From NCBI GenBank assembly GCA_020438845.1, contig JAGQTV010000028.1, forward strand, positions 62,001-126,000: DNA of 64,000 nt, given 5' to 3'. Shown here one piece after another: positions 34,053 to 42,121 of the stretch. The translations under genes were made by a program, and so were the position numbers. The stretch's first letter is position 1, and the number at the start of each line of letters is the position of its first letter. The notes under the pieces are model-generated. The model saw only the letters and a list, made by a program, of their open reading frames with translations, had not been told where the DNA came from and made no database searches. The DNA comes from Mycobacterium sp. GTDB taxonomy: Bacteria; Actinomycetota; Actinomycetes; Mycobacteriales; Mycobacteriaceae.

Positions 34053-37021
34053 GCGCGCCGAGCGGGAACCGCACCGCCAAGATCATCCGCCGGTTGGCGC
34101 CGCTGATCGCGCTGTTCTGGCTGGGCCTGGCGCTCTGGACCAACACTCAGGTGCCGCAACTGGAGAAGGTTGCCGAAGCGCACAACGTGGCGCTGGCCGC
34201 CGCGGACGCGCCGTCGATGATCGCCATGAAACACATGGGCAAGGTGTTCAAGGAGTTCGACTCCGACAGCGTGGCCATGATCGTGCTGGAGGGCAAACAG
34301 CCCCTGGGTGCCGAGGCGCACGAGTACTACGACACTCTTATCCAGAAGCTTCGCCAGGACACCAAGCACGTCACGCATGTTCAGGATTTCTGGTCCGACC
34401 CGCTGACCGCGGCAGGGGCGCAGAGCCCGGACGGCAAGGCCGCCTATGTCCAGGTCAACCTGGCGGGTAATCAGGGGCAGGCGCTGTCCGACGAATCGGT
34501 GCGGACCATCCGTCAACTCGTGGACAAGACCCCTGCACCGGATGGCGTCAAGGCGTACGTGACCGGGATGTCCCCGCTCATCGCCGACCAGTTCGACGTC
34601 GGCTCAAAGGGTTCGAAAAAAGTCACCCTCATCACGTTCGGGGTGATCGCGGTGATGCTGCTGTGGTACCTCCGGTGGATACCCGCGGTGTGGCTGACGC
34701 TGGTTGTGGTGGCTCTGGAAGTGGCGTGCGCCCGCGGCGTCGTGGCCGTCCTGGGCGACCACGACATCATCGGACTGTCGGTGTACTCGACGAACCTGTT
34801 GACGTTGCTGGCGATCGCGGCCGGAACCGACTACGCGATCTTCCTGATCGGCCGGTTCCACGAAGCCCGGCACGACGGTGAGAGTCGGGAACAGGCGTTC
34901 TACACCGCCTACCGCGGCACCGCCCACGTGGTGCTGGGGTCGGGCTTGACCATCATCGGCGCGGTGTACTGCCTGAACTTCACCCGGCTGCCGTACTTCA
35001 AGAGCCTCGCTGTACCTGCAGCGATCGGCATCGCCGTCGCACTGGTGGGTGCCCTGACGCTGGCGCCGGCGATCATGACACTGGGAAGTCATTTCGGGGC
35101 CTTCGACCCGCATCGGCCGATGAAGACCCGGGGCTGGCGGCGCATCGGCACCGCCGTCGTCCGCTGGCCCGGGCCGGTGCTCGCGGTGTCCATCGGAGTC
35201 GCGTTGATCGGCCTGGTCGCCCTGCCGGGGTACAAAACCAGCTACGACATCCGCCCGTATCTGCCTCCGGGCTCGCCGGCGAATGCCGGATACGACGCCG
35301 CCGAACGGCACTTCTCGGCGGCCCGGCTCAACCCCGAACTGTTGATGATCGAATCCGATCGCGACTTGCGCACTCCTGCCGGACTGCTGGTGCTGGAGAA
35401 GGTGGCCAAGGCTATCTTCCACACGCCCGGGGTGGCCATGGTGCAGACCATCACCCGGCCGTTAGGCACCCCGCTTGACCACAGTTCGATCCCGTTCCAG
35501 ATCAGCATGCAGAGTTCCACGCAATTGGAGACCTTGCCCTTCCAGCAGGCCCGTGCCAACGATCTACTCAAACAGATCAACGAGATCACCAACGGAATCT
35601 CGCTGCTCAAGCAGCAGTACGGGCTGCAGCAGCAACTCAGCAATGCCACCGACGATCAGGCCCAGGAATTCCACAACGCAGTCGAGATCATCGACGAATT
35701 GCGCGACAAGGTTGCCAACGTCGACGACTTCTTCCGGCCGATCCGCAACTACTTCTACTGGGAACCGCACTGTTACGACATCCCGGTCTGTTACGCCCTC
35801 CGCTCGCTGTTCGATGCGCTCGACGGCGTCGATAAACTCAGCGAACAATTTGCCGCCGTCACGGCCGCACTGGACCGAATGACGGCGATCCAGCCGGAGA
35901 TCCTGGCGCTGATCCCGGAGCAGATCGCCAGCCAGGAACGCGCGAAGTCGTTGGTGGAGAACAACTTCGCCACTCAGTCCGGTCTGCTGCAGCAGACCAA
36001 GGATGCGTTGAAGAACTCGCACGCCATGGGCCAGGCGTTCGACGAGGCCAAGGACGACAGCTCGTTCTACCTGCCGCCGGAGGTGTTCGACAACCCGGAG
36101 TTCAAGCGTGGGTTGTCAATGTTCTTCTCCCCGGACGGCCACGCGGTCCGGTTCATCATCACCCACGAAGGCGACCCGGCCACGCCCGAAGGCATTTCGC
36201 ATATTGACGGTATTGAGAAGTCGGTGCGACAGGCGCTCAAGGGCACCCCACTGGCCGGCTCGAACATCTACCTGGCCGGCACCGCGTCGACGTTCAAGGA
36301 CATTCAGTTCGGCGCCAAGTATGACCTGATCATCGCCGCAATCTCCGCGCTGGGGCTGATCCTGCTGATCATGATGTTCATCACCCGCAGCCTGGTGGCG
36401 GCGTTGGTGATCGTAGGAACCGTCGCCCTGTCTCTGGGAGCGTCGTTTGGCCTGTCAGTCCTGGTGTGGGAGAAGCTGTTAGGCATTGACCTGTACTGGA
36501 TCGTGCTGGCCATCGCGGTGATCCTGCTCCTGGCGGTGGGCTCGGACTACAACCTGTTGTTGATATCCCGGTTCAAAGAGGAGATCCATGCCGGCCTCAA
36601 CACCGGCATCATCCGGTCGATGGCCTCGACGGGTGCGGTGGTCACCGCCGCGGGCCTGGTGTTCGCCGCAACCATGTGTTCCTTCGTGTTCAGCAATCTG
36701 CGAGTACTGGCCCAGATCGGGACCACCATCGGCCTGGGCCTGCTGTTCGACACCCTGGTGGTGCGTTCGTTCATGACGCCGTCGTTCGCCGCACTGCTCG
36801 GACGGTGGTTCTGGTGGCCGCTGAAGGTGCGTCCGCGCCCGGCCAGCCAGATGTTGCGGCCGTACGGAACCCGCCCGTCGGTGCGCAAGTTGCTCCATCT
36901 CGACGAGGACGCTGTTCCGGCGAAGGTGCCGGCCGGCGGTATTTCGGACGGGGATTCCGACGGGGCTTCCGATGGCCCCGCCGAGCACGAGGATGATTCC
37001 GGCGCACGCTCGCCGCAATAA
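34049..37021 (+). CDS. mmpL: MmpL-family RND transporter
   Basis: 990-residue RND-superfamily exporter with about 12 transmembrane helices, two porter domains, and a long periplasmic coiled-coil insert (about 480-680) containing the pair PHCYDIPVCY. TM4 and TM10 regions contain the GTDYAIFL and GSDYNLLL proton-relay aspartate-tyrosine motifs. It exports lipids, siderophores or drugs with MmpS. The N-terminus begins ATG 34049, coupled to the mmpS stop, rather than the TTG at 34031. The last 30 residues are an acidic Gly/Ser tail. The coiled-coil insert resembles MmpL4/MmpL5. Confidence 0.93.
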   Translation: MSAPSGNRTAKIIRRLAPLIALFWLGLALWTNTQVPQLEKVAEAHNVALAAADAPSMIAMKHMGKVFKEFDSDSVAMIVLEGKQPLGAEAHEYYDTLIQKLRQDTKHVTHVQDFWSDPLTAAGAQSPDGKAAYVQVNLAGNQGQALSDESVRTIRQLVDKTPAPDGVKAYVTGMSPLIADQFDVGSKGSKKVTLITFGVIAVMLLWYLRWIPAVWLTLVVVALEVACARGVVAVLGDHDIIGLSVYSTNLLTLLAIAAGTDYAIFLIGRFHEARHDGESREQAFYTAYRGTAHVVLGSGLTIIGAVYCLNFTRLPYFKSLAVPAAIGIAVALVGALTLAPAIMTLGSHFGAFDPHRPMKTRGWRRIGTAVVRWPGPVLAVSIGVALIGLVALPGYKTSYDIRPYLPPGSPANAGYDAAERHFSAARLNPELLMIESDRDLRTPAGLLVLEKVAKAIFHTPGVAMVQTITRPLGTPLDHSSIPFQISMQSSTQLETLPFQQARANDLLKQINEITNGISLLKQQYGLQQQLSNATDDQAQEFHNAVEIIDELRDKVANVDDFFRPIRNYFYWEPHCYDIPVCYALRSLFDALDGVDKLSEQFAAVTAALDRMTAIQPEILALIPEQIASQERAKSLVENNFATQSGLLQQTKDALKNSHAMGQAFDEAKDDSSFYLPPEVFDNPEFKRGLSMFFSPDGHAVRFIITHEGDPATPEGISHIDGIEKSVRQALKGTPLAGSNIYLAGTASTFKDIQFGAKYDLIIAAISALGLILLIMMFITRSLVAALVIVGTVALSLGASFGLSVLVWEKLLGIDLYWIVLAIAVILLLAVGSDYNLLLISRFKEEIHAGLNTGIIRSMASTGAVVTAAGLVFAATMCSFVFSNLRVLAQIGTTIGLGLLFDTLVVRSFMTPSFAALLGRWFWWPLKVRPRPASQMLRPYGTRPSVRKLLHLDEDAVPAKVPAGGISDGDSDGASDGPAEHEDDSGARSPQ

Positions 37022-37026
37022 ATCAG

Positions 37027-37055
37027 TTGTGGCATCGCACGGCGGCCGCTAGTCT
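37027..37055 (+). promoter_or_regulatory. whiB7 promoter
   Basis: TTGTGG (37027-37032), 17 bp, then TAGTCT (37050-37055) forms a good SigA-type promoter. An AT-rich patch AATAAATCA directly precedes the -35, which is the position where WhiB7 with SigA is known to contact its own and other target promoters. The AT-rich patch overlaps the mmpL stop codon. The predicted start of transcription is 7 nt after the -10, at or just before the ATG of the uORF. Confidence 0.65.
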
Positions 37056-37062
37056 GGGCCGC

Positions 37063-37134
37063 ATGTTCTTCACCGCCAATGCTGCTGCGCATCACGCCGC
37101 CGCTACCTCGTCCGTGGACTGGAGTGTCACTTAG
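37063..37134 (+). CDS. whiB7 leader peptide (uORF, 23 residues)
   Basis: A 23-codon upstream ORF with product MFFTANAAAHHAAATSSVDW plus SVT. Its ATG lies 7 nt after the -10 hexamer of the whiB7 promoter, so it would be translated from a leaderless mRNA. Near its 3' end, GTCCGTGG (37110-37117) is perfectly complementary to CCACGGAC, the left arm of the downstream terminator. Slow or stalled translation (antibiotic, amino acid shortage) would free that segment and disrupt the terminator. Regulation of whiB7 by a uORF and attenuation is established in mycobacteria; this compact version is read from sequence. Confidence 0.75.
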   Translation: MFFTANAAAHHAAATSSVDWSVT

Positions 37135-37154
37135 GGCTAACCCCAACGACATTC

Positions 37155-37186
37155 GGGCCACGGACCTTCGGGACGTGGCCCTTTTT
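37155..37186 (+). terminator. whiB7 attenuator terminator
   Basis: GGGCCACG (37155-37162) pairs with CGTGGCCC (37174-37181) around an 11-nt apical part that includes a TTCG tetraloop closed by CC/GG. Five T residues follow (37182-37186). It is a strong intrinsic terminator 21 nt after the uORF stop and 24 nt before the whiB7 ATG. Confidence 0.88.
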
Positions 37187-37210
37187 GTATGCCTGGAAAG
37201 AGAGAGACCG

Positions 37211-37441
37211 ATGATTCCCTGTCAGGACGGTGATCCCGACCTGTGGTTTGCCGAGGAGCCTGCTGACCTCGAGCGCGCCAAGACCCTGTGCGGTGGGTGT
37301 CCGCTGCGGCGGGAATGCCTGGCCACCGCCCTCGAGCGGGCAGAACCCTGGGGCGTGTGGGGTGGGGAGATCCTTGTGGGCGGGGTGGTCATCGGCCGCA
37401 AGCGGCCGCGCGGCCGCCCACGCAAGGAGGTTGCGGCGTAG
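37211..37441 (+). CDS. whiB7: Transcriptional regulator WhiB7
   Basis: 76-residue Wbl regulator that turns on intrinsic antibiotic resistance (drug efflux, ribosome protection, erm, eis types) together with SigA. Cluster cysteines are Cys4, Cys27, Cys30 and Cys36. The WhiB7-specific EPWGVWGGE turn and C-terminal AT-hook KRPRGRPRK (64-72) are intact. It is shorter at the N-terminus than the 92-residue M. tuberculosis protein. ATG 37211 has an AAGAGAGA ribosome site, and in-frame upstream codons run back through the terminator, so no longer start is credible. The gene for an ABC1-type kinase converges on it. Confidence 0.95.
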   Translation: MIPCQDGDPDLWFAEEPADLERAKTLCGGCPLRRECLATALERAEPWGVWGGEILVGGVVIGRKRPRGRPRKEVAA

Positions 37442-37458
37442 TTGCTTTGGCTTTGCGG

Positions 37459-38790
37459 CTAATGTGCCGGCTCAGGCTCGGCGAAGCCGGGGATCAGCTT
37501 CTCGGCCATCTCTCGCACCGGCACATGGCAGTCCAGCTGGCAGGAGATCGCGACGTTGGAGGCGATTACCCGCAGCGGCATCGCCAGGCGCACCGGGAGG
37601 TCCATCTGCCGAGCCATCTTCAGCTGCTGTGGCGCGCGCTCCATGTTCTGGGCAGCGTGCTTCTGCAGCCACTTTCGGGTGTAGTGGAACACCGGTACCT
37701 CGACCGGTTCGACGTACTGCGCCAGCATCTCGTCGATGGCCTCGATCGAGAGCTGTTCACCCTTCTGGACGAAGCCGATCTTCTCCATGGTCGGCAGCAA
37801 CAGCTCGTAATTGCGGTGCAGCGCCAAGCGGATCATCATGCCCATCTCCACGGGCAGGCCGTCGGGCAGCGGTGCCACCGCGCCGAAGTCGATGACGGCA
37901 AGCCGCCCGTCGGGCATGAGCATGAAATTGCCCGGATGGGCATCGCCGTGCATCATCCCCACTCGGGCCGGAGCGTCGAAAGTCAGCTCGAAAAGCCTTG
38001 TGCCGCAGAGGTCACGCTCCTCGCGGGAGCCGTGCCGGATGATCTCCGACATCGGGATGCCGCCCTCGATCCACTCGCTGACCATGACCTTGGGCGCACT
38101 GCCTACGATGTGCGGCACCAAGAAGTGCGGGTGGCCATCGTAGGCCTTGGCGAACGCCCGCTGATGGTTGGCCTCCAGCCGGTAGTCGAGCTCCATCTCG
38201 GTGCGTTCGACCATCTCGTCGACCACGCCCTGCACGTCGGCGCCCGGGGCCAGTTGCTTGAGCACACTGGTCAGCCGCTGCATGGTCTTCAAGTCGGCGC
38301 GAAGTGCCTCGTCGGCGCCCGGATACTGGATCTTCACGGCCACGTCGCGGCCGTCGGCCCACACCGCCCGGTGCACCTGGCCGATGCTGGCCGAGGCGAC
38401 GGGCTCGTCGTTGAAGGAGCGGAACCGGACCGGCCACTTGGTGCCCAACTGGGCGTCGAGCATCCGGTGGACTTTTTCGGCCGGCAGCGGCGGCGCGTCT
38501 TTCTGCAGCTTGGTCAGCGCCTCGCGGTAGGGCCCGCCGTACTCCTCGGGGATGGCGGCCTCCAGCACCGAGAGCGCCTGGCCCACCTTCATCGCGCCGC
38601 CTTTGAGTTCGCCGAGCACGCTGAACAGCTGGTTAGCGGCTTTCTCCATCAACTCGGCGTTGACTTCGTCGCGGGATTTCCCGGTCAGCCGCTTGCCCAG
38701 CCCCAGCGCGGCCCGACCGGCCATACCGACCGGGATGCTGGCCAGCTTCGCGTTGCGGCGAGCACTTCCACGCTTGATGTCGTCGGCCAC
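37459..38790 (-). CDS. ABC1/UbiB atypical kinase family protein (Rv3197-like)
   Basis: 443-residue ABC1 (UbiB/ADCK) family ATPase. The family KxGQ motif is KGGAMKVGQ, the Ala-rich nucleotide loop is ASASIGQVHRA, the VAVKIQYPGAD lysine is present, and MHGDAHPGNFM with IDFGAVAPLP are the catalytic and metal-binding loops. The M. tuberculosis homologue is known as a macrolide-binding, WhiB7-regulated protein, so a link with the adjacent whiB7 gene is sensible. Unlike UbiB, mycobacteria make no ubiquinone, so the substrate is unclear. Confidence 0.9.
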   Translation of the reverse strand: MADDIKRGSARRNAKLASIPVGMAGRAALGLGKRLTGKSRDEVNAELMEKAANQLFSVLGELKGGAMKVGQALSVLEAAIPEEYGGPYREALTKLQKDAPPLPAEKVHRMLDAQLGTKWPVRFRSFNDEPVASASIGQVHRAVWADGRDVAVKIQYPGADEALRADLKTMQRLTSVLKQLAPGADVQGVVDEMVERTEMELDYRLEANHQRAFAKAYDGHPHFLVPHIVGSAPKVMVSEWIEGGIPMSEIIRHGSREERDLCGTRLFELTFDAPARVGMMHGDAHPGNFMLMPDGRLAVIDFGAVAPLPDGLPVEMGMMIRLALHRNYELLLPTMEKIGFVQKGEQLSIEAIDEMLAQYVEPVEVPVFHYTRKWLQKHAAQNMERAPQQLKMARQMDLPVRLAMPLRVIASNVAISCQLDCHVPVREMAEKLIPGFAEPEPAH

Positions 38791-38797
38791 GCCTCCA

Positions 38798-39655
38798 TCA
38801 TCCCCGACCCTGGGGTAACGGCAATGGTGAATCCCAACACGAACACAGCGGGTGTCGGGGCCACAGCCGGGCCCGGATCGCGTGTGAGGCGACGTGAACC
38901 TCCCAGGTGGTGTTCCAGGTGGACGGAGGCGGCCCGGCCTGGCCGTTTTGCCGAACGCCGTTGACGATCTTCAGCAGCTGACCCAATGCGAGCGCGGCGG
39001 TGGCCAGTAGCGTCGGCCGGTCAGCGCACCCGACCTCGTGCCGCAGTTGGGCGGCCAGTGCCGGCCAGGCGGCGTCGCGGTCGGCCCGGTGCAGATCGGC
39101 GCACAGCAGACAGCTGGTCACCCCGGGGATGACCAACGGTCCCACCAGGCCGGCGCCGTCGCGCACCCGAACCGCGAGGTGCGGCACCCCGGCGGCGTGC
39201 AGTTCGCGCAGCAGTCTGGGGTCGGGGGCCAGCGCGTCAGTCAGCACCACCAGATCCCCCGCGGACCCGGCGTGGCTGTGGCTGGTTGATGCCACCCGCG
39301 CTCCCGACCGGCGCAGCCCGTCGGTCATCAGTGCCGACAGTGGGCCGTCACCGTGCACCCGGATCGACAGTGTTCGTCCTGGTTTGTTGGCACACGTGCG
39401 CACCACGCCCCGGCCGGTCAGATCGTCGAGCACCTCATCCAACCCATGCGGGTCGCACAGCCCGTGCCGGGTGGCCAGCCGGTGTAGTTCCGAGCGCGAC
39501 GACGGCGAGGACATCTCACGCAGCACCGAGGCCAGACCCGAAGCGGTCAGGCCCGACGGTGGGCGCACCATCACCGCCCGCCGGGGATCCCAGCCAACCT
39601 GCACCGCGCCGTCGGGGCGCAGCAGCACCGGCATAGCGGGGTCGAGTGTCAACAC
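38798..39655 (-). CDS. E1-like/ThiF-type cyclodehydratase homologue (Rv3196-like)
   Basis: 285 residues. The pattern resembles the E1-like partner of YcaO in TOMM (thiazole/oxazole peptide) systems: an N-terminal winged-helix-type leader-peptide recognition region, a degenerate Rossmann-like core (DLVVLTDALAPDPRLL, HLAVRVRDGAGLVGPLVIPG), and two paired cysteine motifs SCLLCADLHRADRDAAWP and PLCSCW that would bind zinc. No YcaO gene or precursor peptide was found in the window, so function remains open. The start ATG 39655 is the first possible. It sits 7 bp after the kinase gene start, on the same strand. Confidence 0.68.
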   Translation of the reverse strand: MLTLDPAMPVLLRPDGAVQVGWDPRRAVMVRPPSGLTASGLASVLREMSSPSSRSELHRLATRHGLCDPHGLDEVLDDLTGRGVVRTCANKPGRTLSIRVHGDGPLSALMTDGLRRSGARVASTSHSHAGSAGDLVVLTDALAPDPRLLRELHAAGVPHLAVRVRDGAGLVGPLVIPGVTSCLLCADLHRADRDAAWPALAAQLRHEVGCADRPTLLATAALALGQLLKIVNGVRQNGQAGPPPSTWNTTWEVHVASHAIRARLWPRHPLCSCWDSPLPLPQGRG

Positions 39656-39710
39656 ATCACCAACCCTGGCATCGAATGCCCAAGCGGGCGTTCAGTTCTC
39701 CACAGGCTCG

Positions 39711-42119
39711 CTACTGGACGGGTTGGCCGACGCTCAGCGCCCGATCCGTCAGCGCGGCCAGGTAGTGCCAGTACAGGCCGTCGGCGATCGCCGCCCGTTG
39801 GGCTACCGGGTCGGCGGCTGTGTGGCCGGCATAGATGGCGCGTTCTTCCTGATGATCGGCGTAGGCCAACAACGCCTGCAACTGCGCGATCTCCCGGCCC
39901 TCAGCTTCCGACATCATCGGCGCCATCACCGCAAACCACAGATCCGCGGACCGGTCCTCGGGGCTCAAGGCGCTCGCCGGAGCAGCCGGCAGCAGCTTGA
40001 CCAGGGCCCTATCCGTGGTGGCGGCTAGGTGGCCGGCATGTTCGGGGGCGATCATCGCCAGCCTGTCTCGGCCGACCATCTGTGAGGTTTGTGGAATGTC
40101 GTCGTTTTCGAGCACCTGGTGGGAGGCCCCGACATCCACTCGATCGAGTTGGTCTTTGGTTCCGATCACCGCGCGCAACTCCACGCCTTGGGCCTGGGCC
40201 CAACCGGCCAGGGCCAACCAGGGACGCGTCGACCAGGACACCCGAGTGGCCAGTGGAACCGAGTCGTCCAGGCTGACGAAGCAGACCTGCTCCGGGAGAT
40301 TCTGCCCGGCCGGAAGGTAACCCATTCCAAAGGAATTGGCGACGAGGATACGGCCGTCGGTAGTCAATCCGGTGGCCCAGAAGAAGTTCGGCACGTGTCG
40401 TTCAGGTCGGTCTTGGGCGTTGAGCGCGGCCGCGATCCGGATGGCGAGCGTCAGGGGATCGGCCGCCCCGCCGCGTCGCGCACTCGACGCTTCGGCGTTG
40501 ACTGCCTGGAGAACCGCCTCCCGCTCGGCGCGCGCGGCGGTCACCGGAACCGGACCGGCCGCCAGCGTGCTCCCGGCGCCTGGGGCTGCCGCAGCGGGAC
40601 TGACTGCCGGACCCGTCATTGGAGCGCCGACCGGTGCGGCGGGCGCCGGTGTGGGCGGTGGTCCCAGGGGTGTCGAGGGTCCGGAGCCGGCAGGGGGACC
40701 CGCCCCGATCGGTGGGCCCGCCATTCCCGCTGGTGCGGGGGTTGTTGGCCCAGTCGTCGGGGTGGCGCCGCCAGCACCCGCCGCCGCGGGGACGACTCCG
40801 GCGGGCGGGACCGACAACGCACTCCCTCCCGGTGCGGCGGAAGCCGGGGCGGTGGATGCCGCCGGGGGAGCAGCCTGTGCCGCCGCAGCGGCTGCTGCTG
40901 CGGCCGGGTTGGCCAGAGGTGGCGGTGTGCTTTGCGGACCGCCTTGGCCGGCGCCCTGGCCTCCTTGGGCGCCGGAAGTGCCTGTGGGGGATTGGGCGCC
41001 GTTTGGTGAGCCGGAGATGGGGCTTCCACTGCCTGTCGGAGCTGTCGTTGGCGGGGTACCGTGACTGCCTCCCGGTGAAGACGAACCTGTTACGGGAGAT
41101 GAAGTCGACCCGAGCGATCCCGGCGACAGTCCCGAGGCGCTGCCCAAAGGGGCACCTGCCGATCCTGAGTTGGTGGCGGGCATACTGCCTGGAAAAGCCC
41201 CCGGCATGGCTGGTGTGGACTGCGGCTGAAGGGACGGAGAGGCGCCCGCTCCCGGGTTTTGGGCGGCAAGTGTCGCTTGATGATTGCCGAGATTGTCAGC
41301 CGATGGTGCTTTGGTGGGTGTTGGGGAGGTGCCGGTCGCGGGTGTCGGCTGTTGATTGCCGAGGCTGTCAGCCGATGGTGCTTTGGTGGGTGTTGGGGAG
41401 GTGCCAGCCGCCGGTGTCGGCTGTTGATTGCCGAGGCTCTCAGCCGATGCAGCTTTGGCTGGAACAGCCTGAGCCCCCGGGATTGAACCCGTCACGAGCC
41501 CCTGGCCAGCCGCCTTTCCGATACCCGGCACGGACCTCGTTGAGGGAGCGGCGAGTTGCTCCGCCGGGAGCGTCTTCCGGTTGCCCGAGATCTTGATCAG
41601 CTTGTTCATTTCGAATCGCGGTGGTCTGAAATCCACCGGGGCGACGAGCGCGGCGGCGTTGGCCACCACAGCGTGATTCGCGGACTGAGCAGTCGCAACT
41701 GTGCTCTCGAGTTGGGACTCCCAATCTGGGTTGAACGCTTGCGTCGCAAGTATTGCCGAAATATCTGCTTGCGCCGTCTCGACATTGGCAACCACCGTTC
41801 CTTTGGTCGTGACTACCGCTGCTGTGGTGGCCCTGTACCAGAGGATTGCTTTAGCCAAATCGTGCTGCTGATCACGCAAGGAAGCGATCACTTCGGTGAC
41901 TTTCACCGCTGCCGCCTCGGCCGCTGACCCCGACCAGGTCTCCGAAGTAAATAATTCGGCCTGCTCGTGCGCCCAGGATTCTAAGACTAATGTGACTTGA
42001 CGCAATTTCTCTGCCAAGGTCTGCGCGCGATCACTCAATGTGTCTTCATCGACCTCGGGCCAGGCCCCGTTGGATAACATTTCCTCGGCATATTGGCCCG
42101 TAGGCCTGGCGACTCCCAC
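39711..42119 (-). CDS. Long Ala/Pro/Gly-rich ESX-associated protein (Rv3899c/Rv0029-like)
   Basis: 802 residues in three parts. Residues 1-180 form a helical WXG-like hairpin (SETWSGSAAEAAAVKV). Residues 190-560 are a disordered Pro/Ala/Gly/Ser linker that includes a 24-residue tandem repeat (SADSLGNQQPTPATGTSPTP type). Residues 570-802 are a folded C-terminal region (FFWATGLTTDGRILVANSFG, VSWSTRPWLALAGWAQ, APEHAGHLAATTD). The layout is like the family of M. tuberculosis Rv0029, Rv2082 and Rv3899c, which accompanies type VII secretion genes. GTG 42119 follows a GGAAGGG site that overlaps the end of the preceding gene. Lower GC in the N-terminal third is noticeable. Confidence 0.72.
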   Translation of the reverse strand: MGVARPTGQYAEEMLSNGAWPEVDEDTLSDRAQTLAEKLRQVTLVLESWAHEQAELFTSETWSGSAAEAAAVKVTEVIASLRDQQHDLAKAILWYRATTAAVVTTKGTVVANVETAQADISAILATQAFNPDWESQLESTVATAQSANHAVVANAAALVAPVDFRPPRFEMNKLIKISGNRKTLPAEQLAAPSTRSVPGIGKAAGQGLVTGSIPGAQAVPAKAASAESLGNQQPTPAAGTSPTPTKAPSADSLGNQQPTPATGTSPTPTKAPSADNLGNHQATLAAQNPGAGASPSLQPQSTPAMPGAFPGSMPATNSGSAGAPLGSASGLSPGSLGSTSSPVTGSSSPGGSHGTPPTTAPTGSGSPISGSPNGAQSPTGTSGAQGGQGAGQGGPQSTPPPLANPAAAAAAAAAQAAPPAASTAPASAAPGGSALSVPPAGVVPAAAGAGGATPTTGPTTPAPAGMAGPPIGAGPPAGSGPSTPLGPPPTPAPAAPVGAPMTGPAVSPAAAAPGAGSTLAAGPVPVTAARAEREAVLQAVNAEASSARRGGAADPLTLAIRIAAALNAQDRPERHVPNFFWATGLTTDGRILVANSFGMGYLPAGQNLPEQVCFVSLDDSVPLATRVSWSTRPWLALAGWAQAQGVELRAVIGTKDQLDRVDVGASHQVLENDDIPQTSQMVGRDRLAMIAPEHAGHLAATTDRALVKLLPAAPASALSPEDRSADLWFAVMAPMMSEAEGREIAQLQALLAYADHQEERAIYAGHTAADPVAQRAAIADGLYWHYLAALTDRALSVGQPVQ
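41279..41461 (-). repeat. 72-bp tandem repeat in the linker of the Ala/Pro-rich gene
   Basis: The motif CAGCCGATG recurs at 41297, 41369 and 41441, exactly 72 bp apart; about two and a half units are present, the central two nearly identical. The unit encodes 24 residues (SADSLGNQQPTPATGTSPTP plus TKAP). The third unit has drifted. In-frame unit length makes size change tolerable. Confidence 0.88.
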
Positions 42120-42121
42120 AC

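Noticed and set aside
37163-37210. Longer WhiB7 N-terminus
   Set aside because: In-frame upstream codons read through the attenuator terminator and T-tract, so a start there is not credible.
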